Of a stretch of DNA of 64,000 nucleotides, positions 8,263 through 16,931 are shown one piece after another. Every line of letters begins with the position of its first letter. Position 1 is the first letter of the stretch. The stretch is from the NCBI GenBank assembly GCA_023391275.1, contig JAEWBE010000009.1, positions 57,188 through 121,187 of the forward strand, written 5' to 3'. A model generated the notes under the pieces. It saw nothing but the letters and a program-made list of their open reading frames with translations. It did not search any database and was not told the origin of the DNA. Both the position numbers and the translations under genes were made by a program. The DNA comes from Bacillota bacterium (lineage in GTDB: Bacteria > Bacillota > Clostridia > Oscillospirales > Acutalibacteraceae).

Positions 8263-9262
8263 TCAAAAGCTTTCCGGTCAGCAAAAGGCGGCCGCTGTTA
8301 TCATCGCTTTGGGGGCTGAAAACGCTTCAAAAGTTTATAAGTTCTTAAAAGAGGATGAAGTGGAACAGCTGACATTCGAAATTGCGCGTCTGTCGCAAAT
8401 GTCGGCTCAGGAAACTGAAAATGTCCTCGGCAACTTTTATCAGGTCTGTCTGACCCAGAAAGTGGTTACGGAGGGCGGCGTTGAGTACGCCCGCAATGTA
8501 CTTGAAAAGGCGTTCGGCGCACAAACGGCCACTTCACTTCTGGACCGTGTTACAAAGTCTTTGCGGACGAAGGCGTTTGAATTTATTCGAAAAGCGGATT
8601 ACAAGAATATCATGGCGATTATTCAGAATGAACATCCGCAGACGATTGCGCTGATTCTCTCTTATGCCAGAGCAGATCAGGCCGCCGCCGTAATTGCGGA
8701 ACTTCCGAAGGAAGTCCGGCTCGAAGTGGTGGAACGCATTGCCACCATGGACCGCACTTCCCCGGATATTATTAAAATCGTGGAACAAAATCTGGAAAAG
8801 AAATTTTCCTCCCTTATGTCTTTGGACTTTACCGAATTTGGCGGCGTAAATTACATCGCGGATATTATGAACAATATGGACCGTGCAAACGAGAAGTATA
8901 TCTTTGATGAATTAACCCGTAAGGACGCCGAACTTTGTGAGGAAATCCGGAAAAGAATGTTTGTGTTCGAAGATATTACGGTTCTGGACGACATGTCCAT
9001 TCAGCGCTTTTTGCGTGAAGTGGACTCCAAAGATCTGGTGTTCGCACTTAAGGGTGCCAATACGGAAGTTGCCAATGTCATCTTTAAGAATATGTCCACA
9101 CGTTCAAGTGAAAGCGTCAAATCCGATCTGGAATACACCCACAATGTCAGGTTGCGTGATGTGGAAGAAGCCCAGCAGCGTATTGTCGGCGTAATCCGCC
9201 GGTTGGAGAGCGAGGGTGAACTGGTCATCATGAAGGGCGGAAAGGATGAGGTCATTGCCTAG
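8255..9262 (+). CDS. fliG: FliG motor switch protein
   Basis: 335 residues from the ATG at 8255, which has AAGGGGTG nine bases upstream; an in-frame GTG at 8243 overlaps that site. FliG transmits torque between MotA and the rotor and carries the switch. The middle domain shows NEHPQTIALILSY (EHPQ motif), and the C-terminal torque helix has alternating charges (REVDSKDLVFALKGAN). It overlaps fliF by 8 bases and fliH by 17, so translation is coupled. Confidence 0.97.
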   Translation: MADQKLSGQQKAAAVIIALGAENASKVYKFLKEDEVEQLTFEIARLSQMSAQETENVLGNFYQVCLTQKVVTEGGVEYARNVLEKAFGAQTATSLLDRVTKSLRTKAFEFIRKADYKNIMAIIQNEHPQTIALILSYARADQAAAVIAELPKEVRLEVVERIATMDRTSPDIIKIVEQNLEKKFSSLMSLDFTEFGGVNYIADIMNNMDRANEKYIFDELTRKDAELCEEIRKRMFVFEDITVLDDMSIQRFLREVDSKDLVFALKGANTEVANVIFKNMSTRSSESVKSDLEYTHNVRLRDVEEAQQRIVGVIRRLESEGELVIMKGGKDEVIA

Positions 9263-10052
9263 TATTATCAAGGCTTCACAATATGGCGACATAAAAGGCA
9301 ACTGCATTTTGACCGCAAATCCGGCGGACCTGCTCAAGCCCCCAGCGGACGGTACCACAAAGCATGAGGCCAGGGAACAGCATCAGGCCATTGTCAACGA
9401 TGCGTTTCAAAAGGCGAAAAATATTGTTGACGCCGCTCAGAACTACAGCCTGAACCAGCTTCGGGAATCTACCGTGCGCATGAATGAAGAATGTGCGCAG
9501 ATGAAAATCAGGAGTTATGAGGATGGCTACAGTCAGGGCTTTGAGGAAGGAAAAAAGGAAGGCCGTGAACTGGGGTATGAGGATGGCTGTCGGCAGGGCC
9601 TGAAAAAGGCTGAAGAGGAAACCAGGGAAGCGGGCCGGCAGACGCGGGACGAATTAAAACAAATGCTGGACGCTGTGGAAAATAAAAAATCAGAGGTTTT
9701 AACAAAATTTGAGGCTGACCTGGAAAGTCTGGCGGTTGCCATAGCGAAAAAGGTAATCCAAAAGGAACTGAGTACGGATGAGAAGACAATGCAGGCCATC
9801 ATTTATGGCGTTTTGGAAAATTACCGTGACCAGGCGTGGGTGAAAATTCTTGTTTCACCTCAAACCGCCGAACTGCTTACCAAAGCGGACCGAAGTATTA
9901 TTGAAGCATTACAGCAGGTTTCAAGCAATGTTAAAATTCTTCCTTCGCCTGAAATGAATGACGGAGACTGCCAAATCGATTTACCGGATCGGCTGATTGA
10001 CGCGGGAGTCGACACTCAGCTCACTCAGATAAAAACTGCATTACAGCTGTAA
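9246..10052 (+). CDS. fliH: FliH export ATPase regulator
   Basis: 268 residues. FliH is the peripheral stalk of the export ATPase and holds FliI in check. The centre (about residues 90-125) shows the GxxxG-type helix repeat typical of FliH (GYSQGFEEGKKEGRELGYED), followed by a coiled coil and a C-terminal domain ending in a V-type ATPase subunit E-like fold. The start ATG overlaps the end of fliG. Followed by fliI after 37 bases. Confidence 0.93.
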   Translation: MRSLPSIIKASQYGDIKGNCILTANPADLLKPPADGTTKHEAREQHQAIVNDAFQKAKNIVDAAQNYSLNQLRESTVRMNEECAQMKIRSYEDGYSQGFEEGKKEGRELGYEDGCRQGLKKAEEETREAGRQTRDELKQMLDAVENKKSEVLTKFEADLESLAVAIAKKVIQKELSTDEKTMQAIIYGVLENYRDQAWVKILVSPQTAELLTKADRSIIEALQQVSSNVKILPSPEMNDGDCQIDLPDRLIDAGVDTQLTQIKTALQL

Positions 10053-10089
10053 AAGCGGTATTAAAAATAGAGCAATAGGGCGTGATGGT

Positions 10090-11388
10090 GTGAACTTCGA
10101 AAATGCATATGATGTTTTGGCAAAGTTGAATCCGCTCTGCTGCATGGGAAAAGTGATAAATATTGTAGGCATGATGGTTGAAGCAAGCGGCTTGACTGCA
10201 AATGTCGGCGATATCTGCATGATCCGCAACACGGACGACCAGAAAACAATCATGTCGGAGGTTATTGGTTTTAAAAACAGCAACATCCTGCTGATGGCTT
10301 ACGGCGATGTAAAAGGCATCGGTCTTGGCAGTCTGGTACAGTCGACAAAGCGCAAGCTCCGGATTCCGGTGGGAGATTTTCTGGTGGGCAGAACTATCGA
10401 TGCCACCGGCAACCCGATAGATGGGCTGGGTGAATTCAATGTTAAGGAATATTATGGTGTGGATTCCACTTACACCAATCCGCTGGAAAGGCCGAGAATC
10501 AGCGCCCGCCTTGACTTTGGCGTTAAGGCAATCGACGGAATGCTGACGATTGGCAAAGGGCAGAGGATGGGAATTTTCGCCGGAAGCGGCGTTGGAAAGA
10601 GCACTTTGATGGGTATGATCGCGAAAAATGTCAAAGCGGACATCAATGTAATTGCCCTTGTAGGGGAAAGAGGCCGCGAGGTCACGGAGTTTATTGAAAA
10701 AGACTTGGGAAAAGAAGGGCTTGCGCGTTCCGTTTTGGTAATTGCAACTTCCGATCAGCCCGCCATGTACCGTGTGAAATGCGCGTCTGTCGCAACGGCG
10801 ATTGCGGAATATTTTAAAGATCAGGGCAAGGACGTTCTTCTTATGATGGACTCTCTGACCCGGTTTGCAATGGCGCAAAGGGAAATCGGCTTAGCCGCGG
10901 GGGAACCGCCGATTGCCAGGGGTTACACCCCATCCATTTATGCGGAGCTGCCAAAGCTTTTGGAACGCAGCGGGAATTTCAAGCAAGGTTCCATTACCGG
11001 AATTTACACCGTGCTGGTTGAAGGCGATGATACGAACGAACCGATTTCCGATACGGTTCGGGGAATCATCGATGGCCATATTGTGCTGACGCGTTCTCTG
11101 GCGCACAAAAATCATTATCCCGCGATTGATGTGAATGCAAGCATTTCCAGACTGATGAATGATATTGTGAGCGATGAACACAAACAGGCCGCGGCGAAAA
11201 TAAGGGATTTGCTTTCCGTTTATTATCAGAATTATGATTTGATTTCAATCGGCGCTTATAAGCCGGGCATGAATTTCCGGCTGGATGAAGCGGTCAAAAA
11301 GATTGATCCCATTAATGCGTTTCTCTGTCAAAAGGTCAATGAGAAATTTTCTTATGAAGATACCCTGAATATGATGAAAGGGTTGTAA
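10090..11388 (+). CDS. fliI: FliI flagellum-specific ATPase
   Basis: 432 residues. The ATPase of the flagellar type III export apparatus, homologous to F1-beta. Walker A FAGSGVGKST lies at about residues 163-172, Walker B LLMMDSLTRFAMAQRE near 255-270, and AAGEPPIARGYTPSIYAELP follows, as in all FliI proteins. The start is GTG at 10090. Immediately followed by fliJ, eight bases on. Confidence 0.97.
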   Translation: MNFENAYDVLAKLNPLCCMGKVINIVGMMVEASGLTANVGDICMIRNTDDQKTIMSEVIGFKNSNILLMAYGDVKGIGLGSLVQSTKRKLRIPVGDFLVGRTIDATGNPIDGLGEFNVKEYYGVDSTYTNPLERPRISARLDFGVKAIDGMLTIGKGQRMGIFAGSGVGKSTLMGMIAKNVKADINVIALVGERGREVTEFIEKDLGKEGLARSVLVIATSDQPAMYRVKCASVATAIAEYFKDQGKDVLLMMDSLTRFAMAQREIGLAAGEPPIARGYTPSIYAELPKLLERSGNFKQGSITGIYTVLVEGDDTNEPISDTVRGIIDGHIVLTRSLAHKNHYPAIDVNASISRLMNDIVSDEHKQAAAKIRDLLSVYYQNYDLISIGAYKPGMNFRLDEAVKKIDPINAFLCQKVNEKFSYEDTLNMMKGL

Positions 11389-11396
11389 GGATTACT

Positions 11397-11840
11397 ATGA
11401 AAAAATTTACCTTTTCGCTTGAAAAAGTGTTGGATTTTAAACAGCAGACTTTGGACGTTAAAAAGAATGAACTTTCCATGCTGCAGATGAGGATGCGGGA
11501 AATTGAAAAAGAGATTGAGGATCTAAATGAGAAATTCACTGCTTCCAACCGCAAAATGGTGGAGGAAATGCAGAGGGGCCTCAGCGCCAGTGATATATCA
11601 ATCTACAAAATGTATTTTGACACGCTGAACCAGAAAATTCGGAAACTGGTTGAGGATAAAAGGCAGCTTGCCGAGGTAATCACGGAGAAAAAAGCCGGAA
11701 TTATCCAAATGAACAGTGAAATCTCTGGTTTGGAAAAGCTGAAAGACAAGCAGCTCGGCGAGTATTTAAAGGACAGACAGAAAATTGAGGAGCAGGCAAT
11801 TGAAGAATTTGTCAGTCAGGCTCGAAGCGCCGCGATTTAA
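11397..11840 (+). CDS. fliJ: FliJ export chaperone/stalk
   Basis: 147 residues, one long antiparallel coiled coil from end to end. FliJ sits in the FliI ring like F1-gamma and links it to FlhA. The N-terminus KKFTFSLEKVLDFKQQTLD is characteristic. It lies between fliI and fliK. Confidence 0.93.
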   Translation: MKKFTFSLEKVLDFKQQTLDVKKNELSMLQMRMREIEKEIEDLNEKFTASNRKMVEEMQRGLSASDISIYKMYFDTLNQKIRKLVEDKRQLAEVITEKKAGIIQMNSEISGLEKLKDKQLGEYLKDRQKIEEQAIEEFVSQARSAAI

Positions 11841-11893
11841 TTTGCTTATAAATTAACATTAATTTATAAAATTCGTGAAAGGAGGTGAAAATA

Positions 11894-13204
11894 GTGATTC
11901 AGCAAATCAGTATCATTCAGGCAACGCCCAATATGCAGACTCAGCCGGCACAGGCTCAGCCGGAAACCCAGAGTTTCGAATCTGTCATACAAAAAACCAT
12001 GGGCAGGCTGGACAGGGGAAAAGCGGATAAAGCGATTTCCGGAAAACCGGAGTCGGGCAAAGGAAAGCCTTCTGAGCAGAAGACCGACCCAGTCGGGGCA
12101 CAGGCCGCTTCTGTCACAGTGAACGGTTCCCTTTTGCTTCAGCAGCTGCAGCAGCCACAAGCCATGCCGGCGATTCAGGTGAATCCGGCGGTGATTCTTG
12201 TGCAGGAAACCGCAGGAGATTCTTTACAACCCGTTGCCGGTTTAATCGGGCCTTCCGCCAACGTGCAGAATGCATCAGCTTCCGGCGCAGTGCCGCTCCC
12301 GGTTATTCCCAATGCGGCTCAGCAAAATCCGTATCCGCAAGCCGCGGGCTCCCCGGATAAAGCGATTCCATCGGCTCCGGCAACGGGCAAATCGGATTTT
12401 CAGGCGGTCGGCACGGGCATTCTTCCTATGGTTCCGCAGCAGACTGTGGATTCCGTTAAGCATACCTCGTATCCGGCAGTTGAAATGCAGCAGACGACGG
12501 ATTCGGCAAAGCCACAGCAGGCGCAGGATTCCCACATGCAGAAGACTTCAGCTCCGGTTCAATCGGAATCGGTTATTCCTGTGGTTCAGCTTGTTCAACC
12601 CGACACGCCGCAATTATCTTCCGGCACAAAGCACCCGGAAACGGCATCACTGCCGCTGAAACAGGAACTGCCTGTGGAGAAGGCCGATTCTTCCGATCAA
12701 CCCCCTGTTTCTTTCCCGGATATGATGCAGACCGGAAATGTGATCATCAAAATTTCCGACGCGGCTTCCAATACGGTGAAGACCGTCAGCCATCAGGTTG
12801 CGGACAAAGTTTCCGTCAATTACAAAGCTGGGAACCCGGAGTTCCAAATGGATTTATTCCCCAAAGACCTTGGTAAGGTAACCGTGAAGCTTGCAGTAGA
12901 AAAAGGGACGCTTACCGTGCAGATTTCAGCGGAGAATCCCAAAACACAAAGTATGCTGCTTTCCAATACCGGCGATATCCGTTCCCTGATTGAATCAACA
13001 GTCAGCCATCCCGTACAGATTATGGATTCTTCACAGGACAGGCAGTGGTATCAGCAAAATCAGGATCAGCAGCAGTCCCGTCAGCAGGAAAGGCAGCAAA
13101 AACAGCCTTTCGGCTACCGTACCGATGAGGACGACGCAAACAGGAACGCAGACGATTTTCTCACGGTCATGCAGCAGCTCCGGGTGCAGGCCTATACGGT
13201 GTAA
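11894..13204 (+). CDS. fliK: FliK hook-length control protein
   Basis: 436 residues from GTG at 11894, six bases after a perfect AGGAGGTG; a GTG at 11885 lies inside that ribosome site. FliK is the exported ruler that measures the hook and switches export specificity by touching FlhB. The long N-terminal part is Pro/Gln/Ser-rich and low complexity. The C-terminal Flg_hook domain starts around residue 295, with LFPKDLGKVTVKLAVEKGTL as its core. The tail is strikingly Gln-rich. Context between fliJ and flgD is standard. Confidence 0.92.
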   Translation: MIQQISIIQATPNMQTQPAQAQPETQSFESVIQKTMGRLDRGKADKAISGKPESGKGKPSEQKTDPVGAQAASVTVNGSLLLQQLQQPQAMPAIQVNPAVILVQETAGDSLQPVAGLIGPSANVQNASASGAVPLPVIPNAAQQNPYPQAAGSPDKAIPSAPATGKSDFQAVGTGILPMVPQQTVDSVKHTSYPAVEMQQTTDSAKPQQAQDSHMQKTSAPVQSESVIPVVQLVQPDTPQLSSGTKHPETASLPLKQELPVEKADSSDQPPVSFPDMMQTGNVIIKISDAASNTVKTVSHQVADKVSVNYKAGNPEFQMDLFPKDLGKVTVKLAVEKGTLTVQISAENPKTQSMLLSNTGDIRSLIESTVSHPVQIMDSSQDRQWYQQNQDQQQSRQQERQQKQPFGYRTDEDDANRNADDFLTVMQQLRVQAYTV

Positions 13205-13221
13205 GAAGGAAGTGATTTTAA

Positions 13222-13923
13222 TTGAGCGATTATCAGATTAATAACTATGGTGTCAATTCTTCTCAAAGCATGCCATCAACAGGCAAAGTAAAAGCTCCCT
13301 CCACACTTAACACGACTGATTTTCTGCAGCTGCTGGCCGCTCAGATGTCCAATCAGGATGTTATGAACCCGACAGACAACACGGAGTTTGTATCCCAAAT
13401 GGCACAGTTCAGCTCCCTGCAGGCTATGGATTCGCTTTCACAGACCGCAACCGCGCAGTACAGCGCGTCTCTTTCAAGCTACAGCGCCGACCTGGTCGGG
13501 AAAAGGGTTCTTGTTGCCAGGTATGACGATTCGGGAAATTATGTGGAGGAGCAGGGCGTTGTTGACAGTGTAAGTTTTGGGTCCGGAACCTATTCCCTGA
13601 AGATAAACGGAAAGGATTATGATCTTTCTTCCGTAATGGAAGTTCTCACCGATTCCGGTGCGTCCTCTTATCAGTATGCTGCTTCTTTGGTCGGCAAAAA
13701 TGTCACTGTATCGGAAAAGGACAGCACAGGGAAACTTGCGGAAGTGACCGGCGTTGTCACCGGCTGCAGCTTTGAATCAGGAAATGCTTCTATTATGATA
13801 AATGGGAAGTCCTATGCGCTTTCCTCCGTAACGAAAGTCCTTGCCGATTCCGGCGCAACAGTTCCCGCGACGGATGACGGTTCGGGTGAATCTTCCGACC
13901 CCGATACTCCGGCAGGCGCATAA
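13222..13923 (+). CDS. flgD: FlgD hook-cap protein with duplicated C-terminal module
   Basis: 233 residues from TTG at 13222, with AGGAAGTG upstream. FlgD caps the growing hook and is then discarded. The conserved N-terminal part is LNTTDFLQLLAAQMSNQDVM, followed by MAQFSSLQAMDSL. After it come two similar modules at residues 88-147 and 154-212, both starting (S)ADLVGK/AASLVGK and ending with LSSV.(E/K)VL.DSGA. The tail is acidic. Most FlgD proteins of this type have a single such module. Confidence 0.93.
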   Translation: MSDYQINNYGVNSSQSMPSTGKVKAPSTLNTTDFLQLLAAQMSNQDVMNPTDNTEFVSQMAQFSSLQAMDSLSQTATAQYSASLSSYSADLVGKRVLVARYDDSGNYVEEQGVVDSVSFGSGTYSLKINGKDYDLSSVMEVLTDSGASSYQYAASLVGKNVTVSEKDSTGKLAEVTGVVTGCSFESGNASIMINGKSYALSSVTKVLADSGATVPATDDGSGESSDPDTPAGA

Positions 13924-13962
13924 GTCCGCAGAAACTTGAAGGTTCTGCAGTTAGGAGCAGTC

Positions 13963-14367
13963 ATGGAAGACATTCAGTTTAAAAAAAGTTATTCCGCTTT
14001 TGTCAATCCGAATTATGCGGTGACGCCCTCAAAAAGCAATTCGCAGCAAACCGGTACGGCGGAGAACAGCAACAGTGAGTTTAACCGGATCTTTCGTCAA
14101 ACGGTTCAGGCTCAGCCGCTCACCTTTTCCAAGCATGCGCTTCAGCGTTTGGACTCACGGCAGATTCAGGTTTCCCCCCAGCTGCTTTCTCAGATCAATC
14201 AGGCAGTTGAAAAAGCCAGATCAAAAGGAATTCAGGATGCGTTGATTCTGAACGGGCAGACGGCATTTATTGTTAATGTGCCAAGCAGCACGGTCGTTAC
14301 CACCATGAGCGGACAGGAAATGTCCGACAATGTTTTTACAAATATCGACGGAGCCGTAATTATATAA
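13963..14367 (+). CDS. TIGR02530-type flagellar operon protein
   Basis: 134 residues from ATG 13963 with AGGAG at good distance; the longer frame from a TTG at 13936 lacks a site. This small protein is regularly found between flgD and flgE in Bacillota (flagellar operon protein family TIGR02530), role unsettled. The core is FSKHALQRLDSRQIQVSPQL, then LILNGQTAFIVNVPSSTVVT and a closing NVFTNIDGAVII. The acidic/Asn-rich first 40 residues look disordered. Confidence 0.85.
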   Translation: MEDIQFKKSYSAFVNPNYAVTPSKSNSQQTGTAENSNSEFNRIFRQTVQAQPLTFSKHALQRLDSRQIQVSPQLLSQINQAVEKARSKGIQDALILNGQTAFIVNVPSSTVVTTMSGQEMSDNVFTNIDGAVII

Positions 14368-14448
14368 CCGGACCTCTTGAGGAAGTTATTAAGCTTTGAC
14401 TGACAGATAAGCTTATACGGCACCGGAAAAAGAAAGTGAGAGGTTAAA

Positions 14449-15669
14449 ATGTTAAGATCATTATCAGCAGGTGTTTCAGGATTAAAATCACATCAGACAC
14501 AAATGGATGTTATCGGCAATAACATAGCAAACGTAAATACGTACGGCTTTAAATCTTCCAGAACCACTTTTCGTGATGTTTACTATCAAACGCTCTCTGC
14601 CGCCTCCAACGCAAGCGGCAACATGGGCGGCAGCAACCCTTCCCAGATCGGCTACGGTACTCAGGTTGGCTCTGTGGATGTGCTGAACACCCGTTCCGGA
14701 TTTGCGTCCACCGGCCTCGGCACCGACTGCTACATTGACGGCGAAGGCTATTTTGTCGTCAAGGACGGCGCCGGGAACGAGCGGCTGACTCAGGTCGGCA
14801 CCTTCGGCTTTGACGGCAACGGCAACCTTGTGGATGGCAACGGCGGTTTTGTCTGCGGTTACAAGGTTGACCGGCTTTACGGCTCAGCTTCCGTGGGTGA
14901 TGCGACCATTGATTTTGGTACAACGAATAAAGATGTTCTTAATGGCTATTCTGTTATCGTAAATTACGATAAAGATGCAGCGAGTGATGGTGCGACGGTA
15001 GTTGCGGATTCCTCAAAGAAAACCATTACAGTTACGTATAAGCCGACAACGGACGATCCTACTCTTACCAAAGAAACACTGCAAACAGCTTTGCAGACCG
15101 CGTGGACCTGGCAGAAAGACGGTGTGGCTGGGACTACGGATGACCCGGCCGAACCGACGGGCCTTGATACTTCTGATATTGCAAATATTGTCGTTCAGGG
15201 CGCGGGTGATGATAAGACAAAGGGTGACCCGATTACTGCCACCACCGGCATGATTGCGGAGGCAGCACATTTTGATACCACCGCAACCCCGGAGAAAATT
15301 ATCAACTCCTATGGTGAGCTGAACAACTGCGCTATCGGTACGGATGGATCCATCACAGGCCAGACTTCTGACGGCAAAATTCATATTATCGGCCAGCTGG
15401 CTTTGGCGAATGTTCCGAACCCGAACGCTTTGACTATGGAAGGAAACTCCTACTACAAGGCGGTTAATAATACGGGTACCATCACCTACAGCACTGCGGG
15501 TTCCGATAATCTGGGCAAACTGAAAACCGGCGGGCTGGAAAGTTCCAATGTGGACCTTGCAACGGAGTTTTCCGATATGATTGTAACGCAGAGGGGATTC
15601 CAGGCCAATTCCAAAATCATTACGGTCAGTGATGAAATGCTGGAAACACTTGTAAATTTGAAGAGATAA
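14449..15669 (+). CDS. flgE: FlgE flagellar hook protein
   Basis: 406 residues. FlgE is the subunit of the hook. The N-terminus has SGLKSHQTQMDVIGNNIANV followed by NTYGFKSSR, and the C-terminus has NVDLATEFSDMIVTQRGFQA and SDEMLETLVNLKR, the paired D0/D1 helices. The middle (about 160-270) is a Thr/Asp-rich variable surface domain. An AGAGG site precedes the ATG. Confidence 0.95.
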   Translation: MLRSLSAGVSGLKSHQTQMDVIGNNIANVNTYGFKSSRTTFRDVYYQTLSAASNASGNMGGSNPSQIGYGTQVGSVDVLNTRSGFASTGLGTDCYIDGEGYFVVKDGAGNERLTQVGTFGFDGNGNLVDGNGGFVCGYKVDRLYGSASVGDATIDFGTTNKDVLNGYSVIVNYDKDAASDGATVVADSSKKTITVTYKPTTDDPTLTKETLQTALQTAWTWQKDGVAGTTDDPAEPTGLDTSDIANIVVQGAGDDKTKGDPITATTGMIAEAAHFDTTATPEKIINSYGELNNCAIGTDGSITGQTSDGKIHIIGQLALANVPNPNALTMEGNSYYKAVNNTGTITYSTAGSDNLGKLKTGGLESSNVDLATEFSDMIVTQRGFQANSKIITVSDEMLETLVNLKR

Positions 15670-15751
15670 TTTTTAATTGTTTCTGCCGCCCCTGAAATCG
15701 CATATCCGGTTTCAGGGACGGTCAGTTCAGTTAAAAGGGAGGATTTCAGGA

Positions 15752-15955
15752 GTGATAGAACTTACTAATTTGAATGGAGTCTCATTTATCCTTAACTGCA
15801 ACTTAATTGAAACCATTGAAAATATTCCCGAGACCAAAATTACGCTTACTACAGGCAAGTATTTCCTTGTTAACGAACTGAAAGAGGAGATTATAAAGAA
15901 GATAATATCCTATAACCGCCAAATATTTATGAATACCGTTAAGTTAATGGATTGA
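15752..15955 (+). CDS. flbD: FlbD/SwrD small flagellar protein
   Basis: 67 residues from GTG 15752, matching the family start (I-E-L-T-N-L-N-G); the AGGGAGG site at 15736-15742 supports it, while the longer frame from 15677 would add 25 unrelated residues. SwrD raises torque by supporting stator function in Bacillus. Family features are FILNCNLIETIENIPETKIT and TTGKYFLVNEL. It lies just upstream of motA, consistent with a stator role. A possible sigma-D promoter for motAB overlaps its 3' end. Confidence 0.92.
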   Translation: MIELTNLNGVSFILNCNLIETIENIPETKITLTTGKYFLVNELKEEIIKKIISYNRQIFMNTVKLMD

Positions 15956-15966
15956 CTTGACGATAT
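15940..15966 (+). promoter_or_regulatory. Possible internal sigma-D promoter for motA-motB
   Basis: TAAG (15940-15943), 15 bases, GACGATAT (15959-15966), about 40 bases before the motA start. One mismatch in each half to the sigma-D consensus. In Bacillus motAB are sigma-D dependent, which makes this plausible. Confidence 0.5.
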
Positions 15967-16007
15967 ATTTTATATGTATTGTATTTTAATCGCAAGGAAG
16001 TGTGGCT

Positions 16008-16874
16008 ATGGATTTTACCAGTATCGTAGGTTTGATTGCTGGTTTGGGTCTGGTGCTCTTCGGTATCATATTCAGCCCTGAAAGCGGGGTTGTAATGGCG
16101 GAACTGAACAATTTTGTTGATGTTCCCAGTATGTTCATTACCTTTGGCGGTGCAATCTCTGCGACTCTGATTGCTTTCCCGATTTCTTATTTTAAAGACA
16201 TTCCCAAGCATATCAGAATTTCTGTGCAGAAGAAAAAATATGATCCCAAAGTATATATCGCCAAGATCGTTGATTTTGCGCAGGAAGCCAGAAAAAAAGG
16301 TCTGCTTTCTTTGGAAGACAAAGCAAATCAGGAAACAGATCCCTTTTTCAGGGAAAGTATGATGCTGATTGTGGATGCGATTGACCCGACAAAGGTAAAA
16401 GAAATGCTGGACAACGAGCTGGACGGCCTGGTAGACCGCCATTCCCACGGGTGGCAGTTCTATGAGAAATTTTCGACCTTCGGCCCTGCGTTTGGTATGA
16501 TCGGCACCTTGATCGGTTTAATCAACATGCTTGCGCACATGGACATGAGCGCCGCGAACGGTGCGAATAAAATGGCTCAGGGTATGGCTACGGCGTTGGT
16601 GACAACCTTCTATGGCTCCATGCTTTCCAATTTGGTTCTGACCCCGTTTGCACACAAGCTGCATATGAGGCATGACGAGGAAATGGTCTGCAAGGAAATT
16701 GTCGTCGAAGGGGTACTGGCAATTCAGGCAGGCGAAAATCCCACTCATATTGAAGAGAGGCTCAATTCCTTTGTTTGTGAAAAATCCAGAGTCAAGCCAA
16801 ATGCCAAATCCGGCAGAGAATTAAATCGCAGTGTGCAGGCCGGAAAATCCAAGAAGGTCAAAAAGGCTTCATAA
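16008..16874 (+). CDS. motA: MotA proton-channel stator subunit
   Basis: 288 residues from ATG 16008, with AAGGAAGTG upstream (GTG at 16002 lies in the site). MotA and MotB form the ion-driven stator that turns the rotor. Four membrane helices are visible: about 3-22 and 33-53, then a cytoplasmic loop, then about 155-175 and 190-212. The loop contains the charged residues that touch FliG. The motif GPAFGMIGTLIGLINML is typical. The C-terminal tail is Lys-rich. Confidence 0.95.
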   Translation: MDFTSIVGLIAGLGLVLFGIIFSPESGVVMAELNNFVDVPSMFITFGGAISATLIAFPISYFKDIPKHIRISVQKKKYDPKVYIAKIVDFAQEARKKGLLSLEDKANQETDPFFRESMMLIVDAIDPTKVKEMLDNELDGLVDRHSHGWQFYEKFSTFGPAFGMIGTLIGLINMLAHMDMSAANGANKMAQGMATALVTTFYGSMLSNLVLTPFAHKLHMRHDEEMVCKEIVVEGVLAIQAGENPTHIEERLNSFVCEKSRVKPNAKSGRELNRSVQAGKSKKVKKAS

Positions 16875-16931
16875 ACGGCAGGAAGATGTCTATGGTGTAA
16901 ATGCAAATAGATTATGGAATGAGGTAAGAGA

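Noticed and set aside
10021..10878. 285-codon open frame on the minus strand over fliH/fliI
   Set aside because: Lies antisense to fliI, whose reading frame and motifs are unambiguous; no promoter or ribosome site.
15384..15392. Minus-strand GCCGATAA inside flgE
   Set aside because: No TAAA-like -35 at 15-16 bases, and no gene in that direction that needs it.
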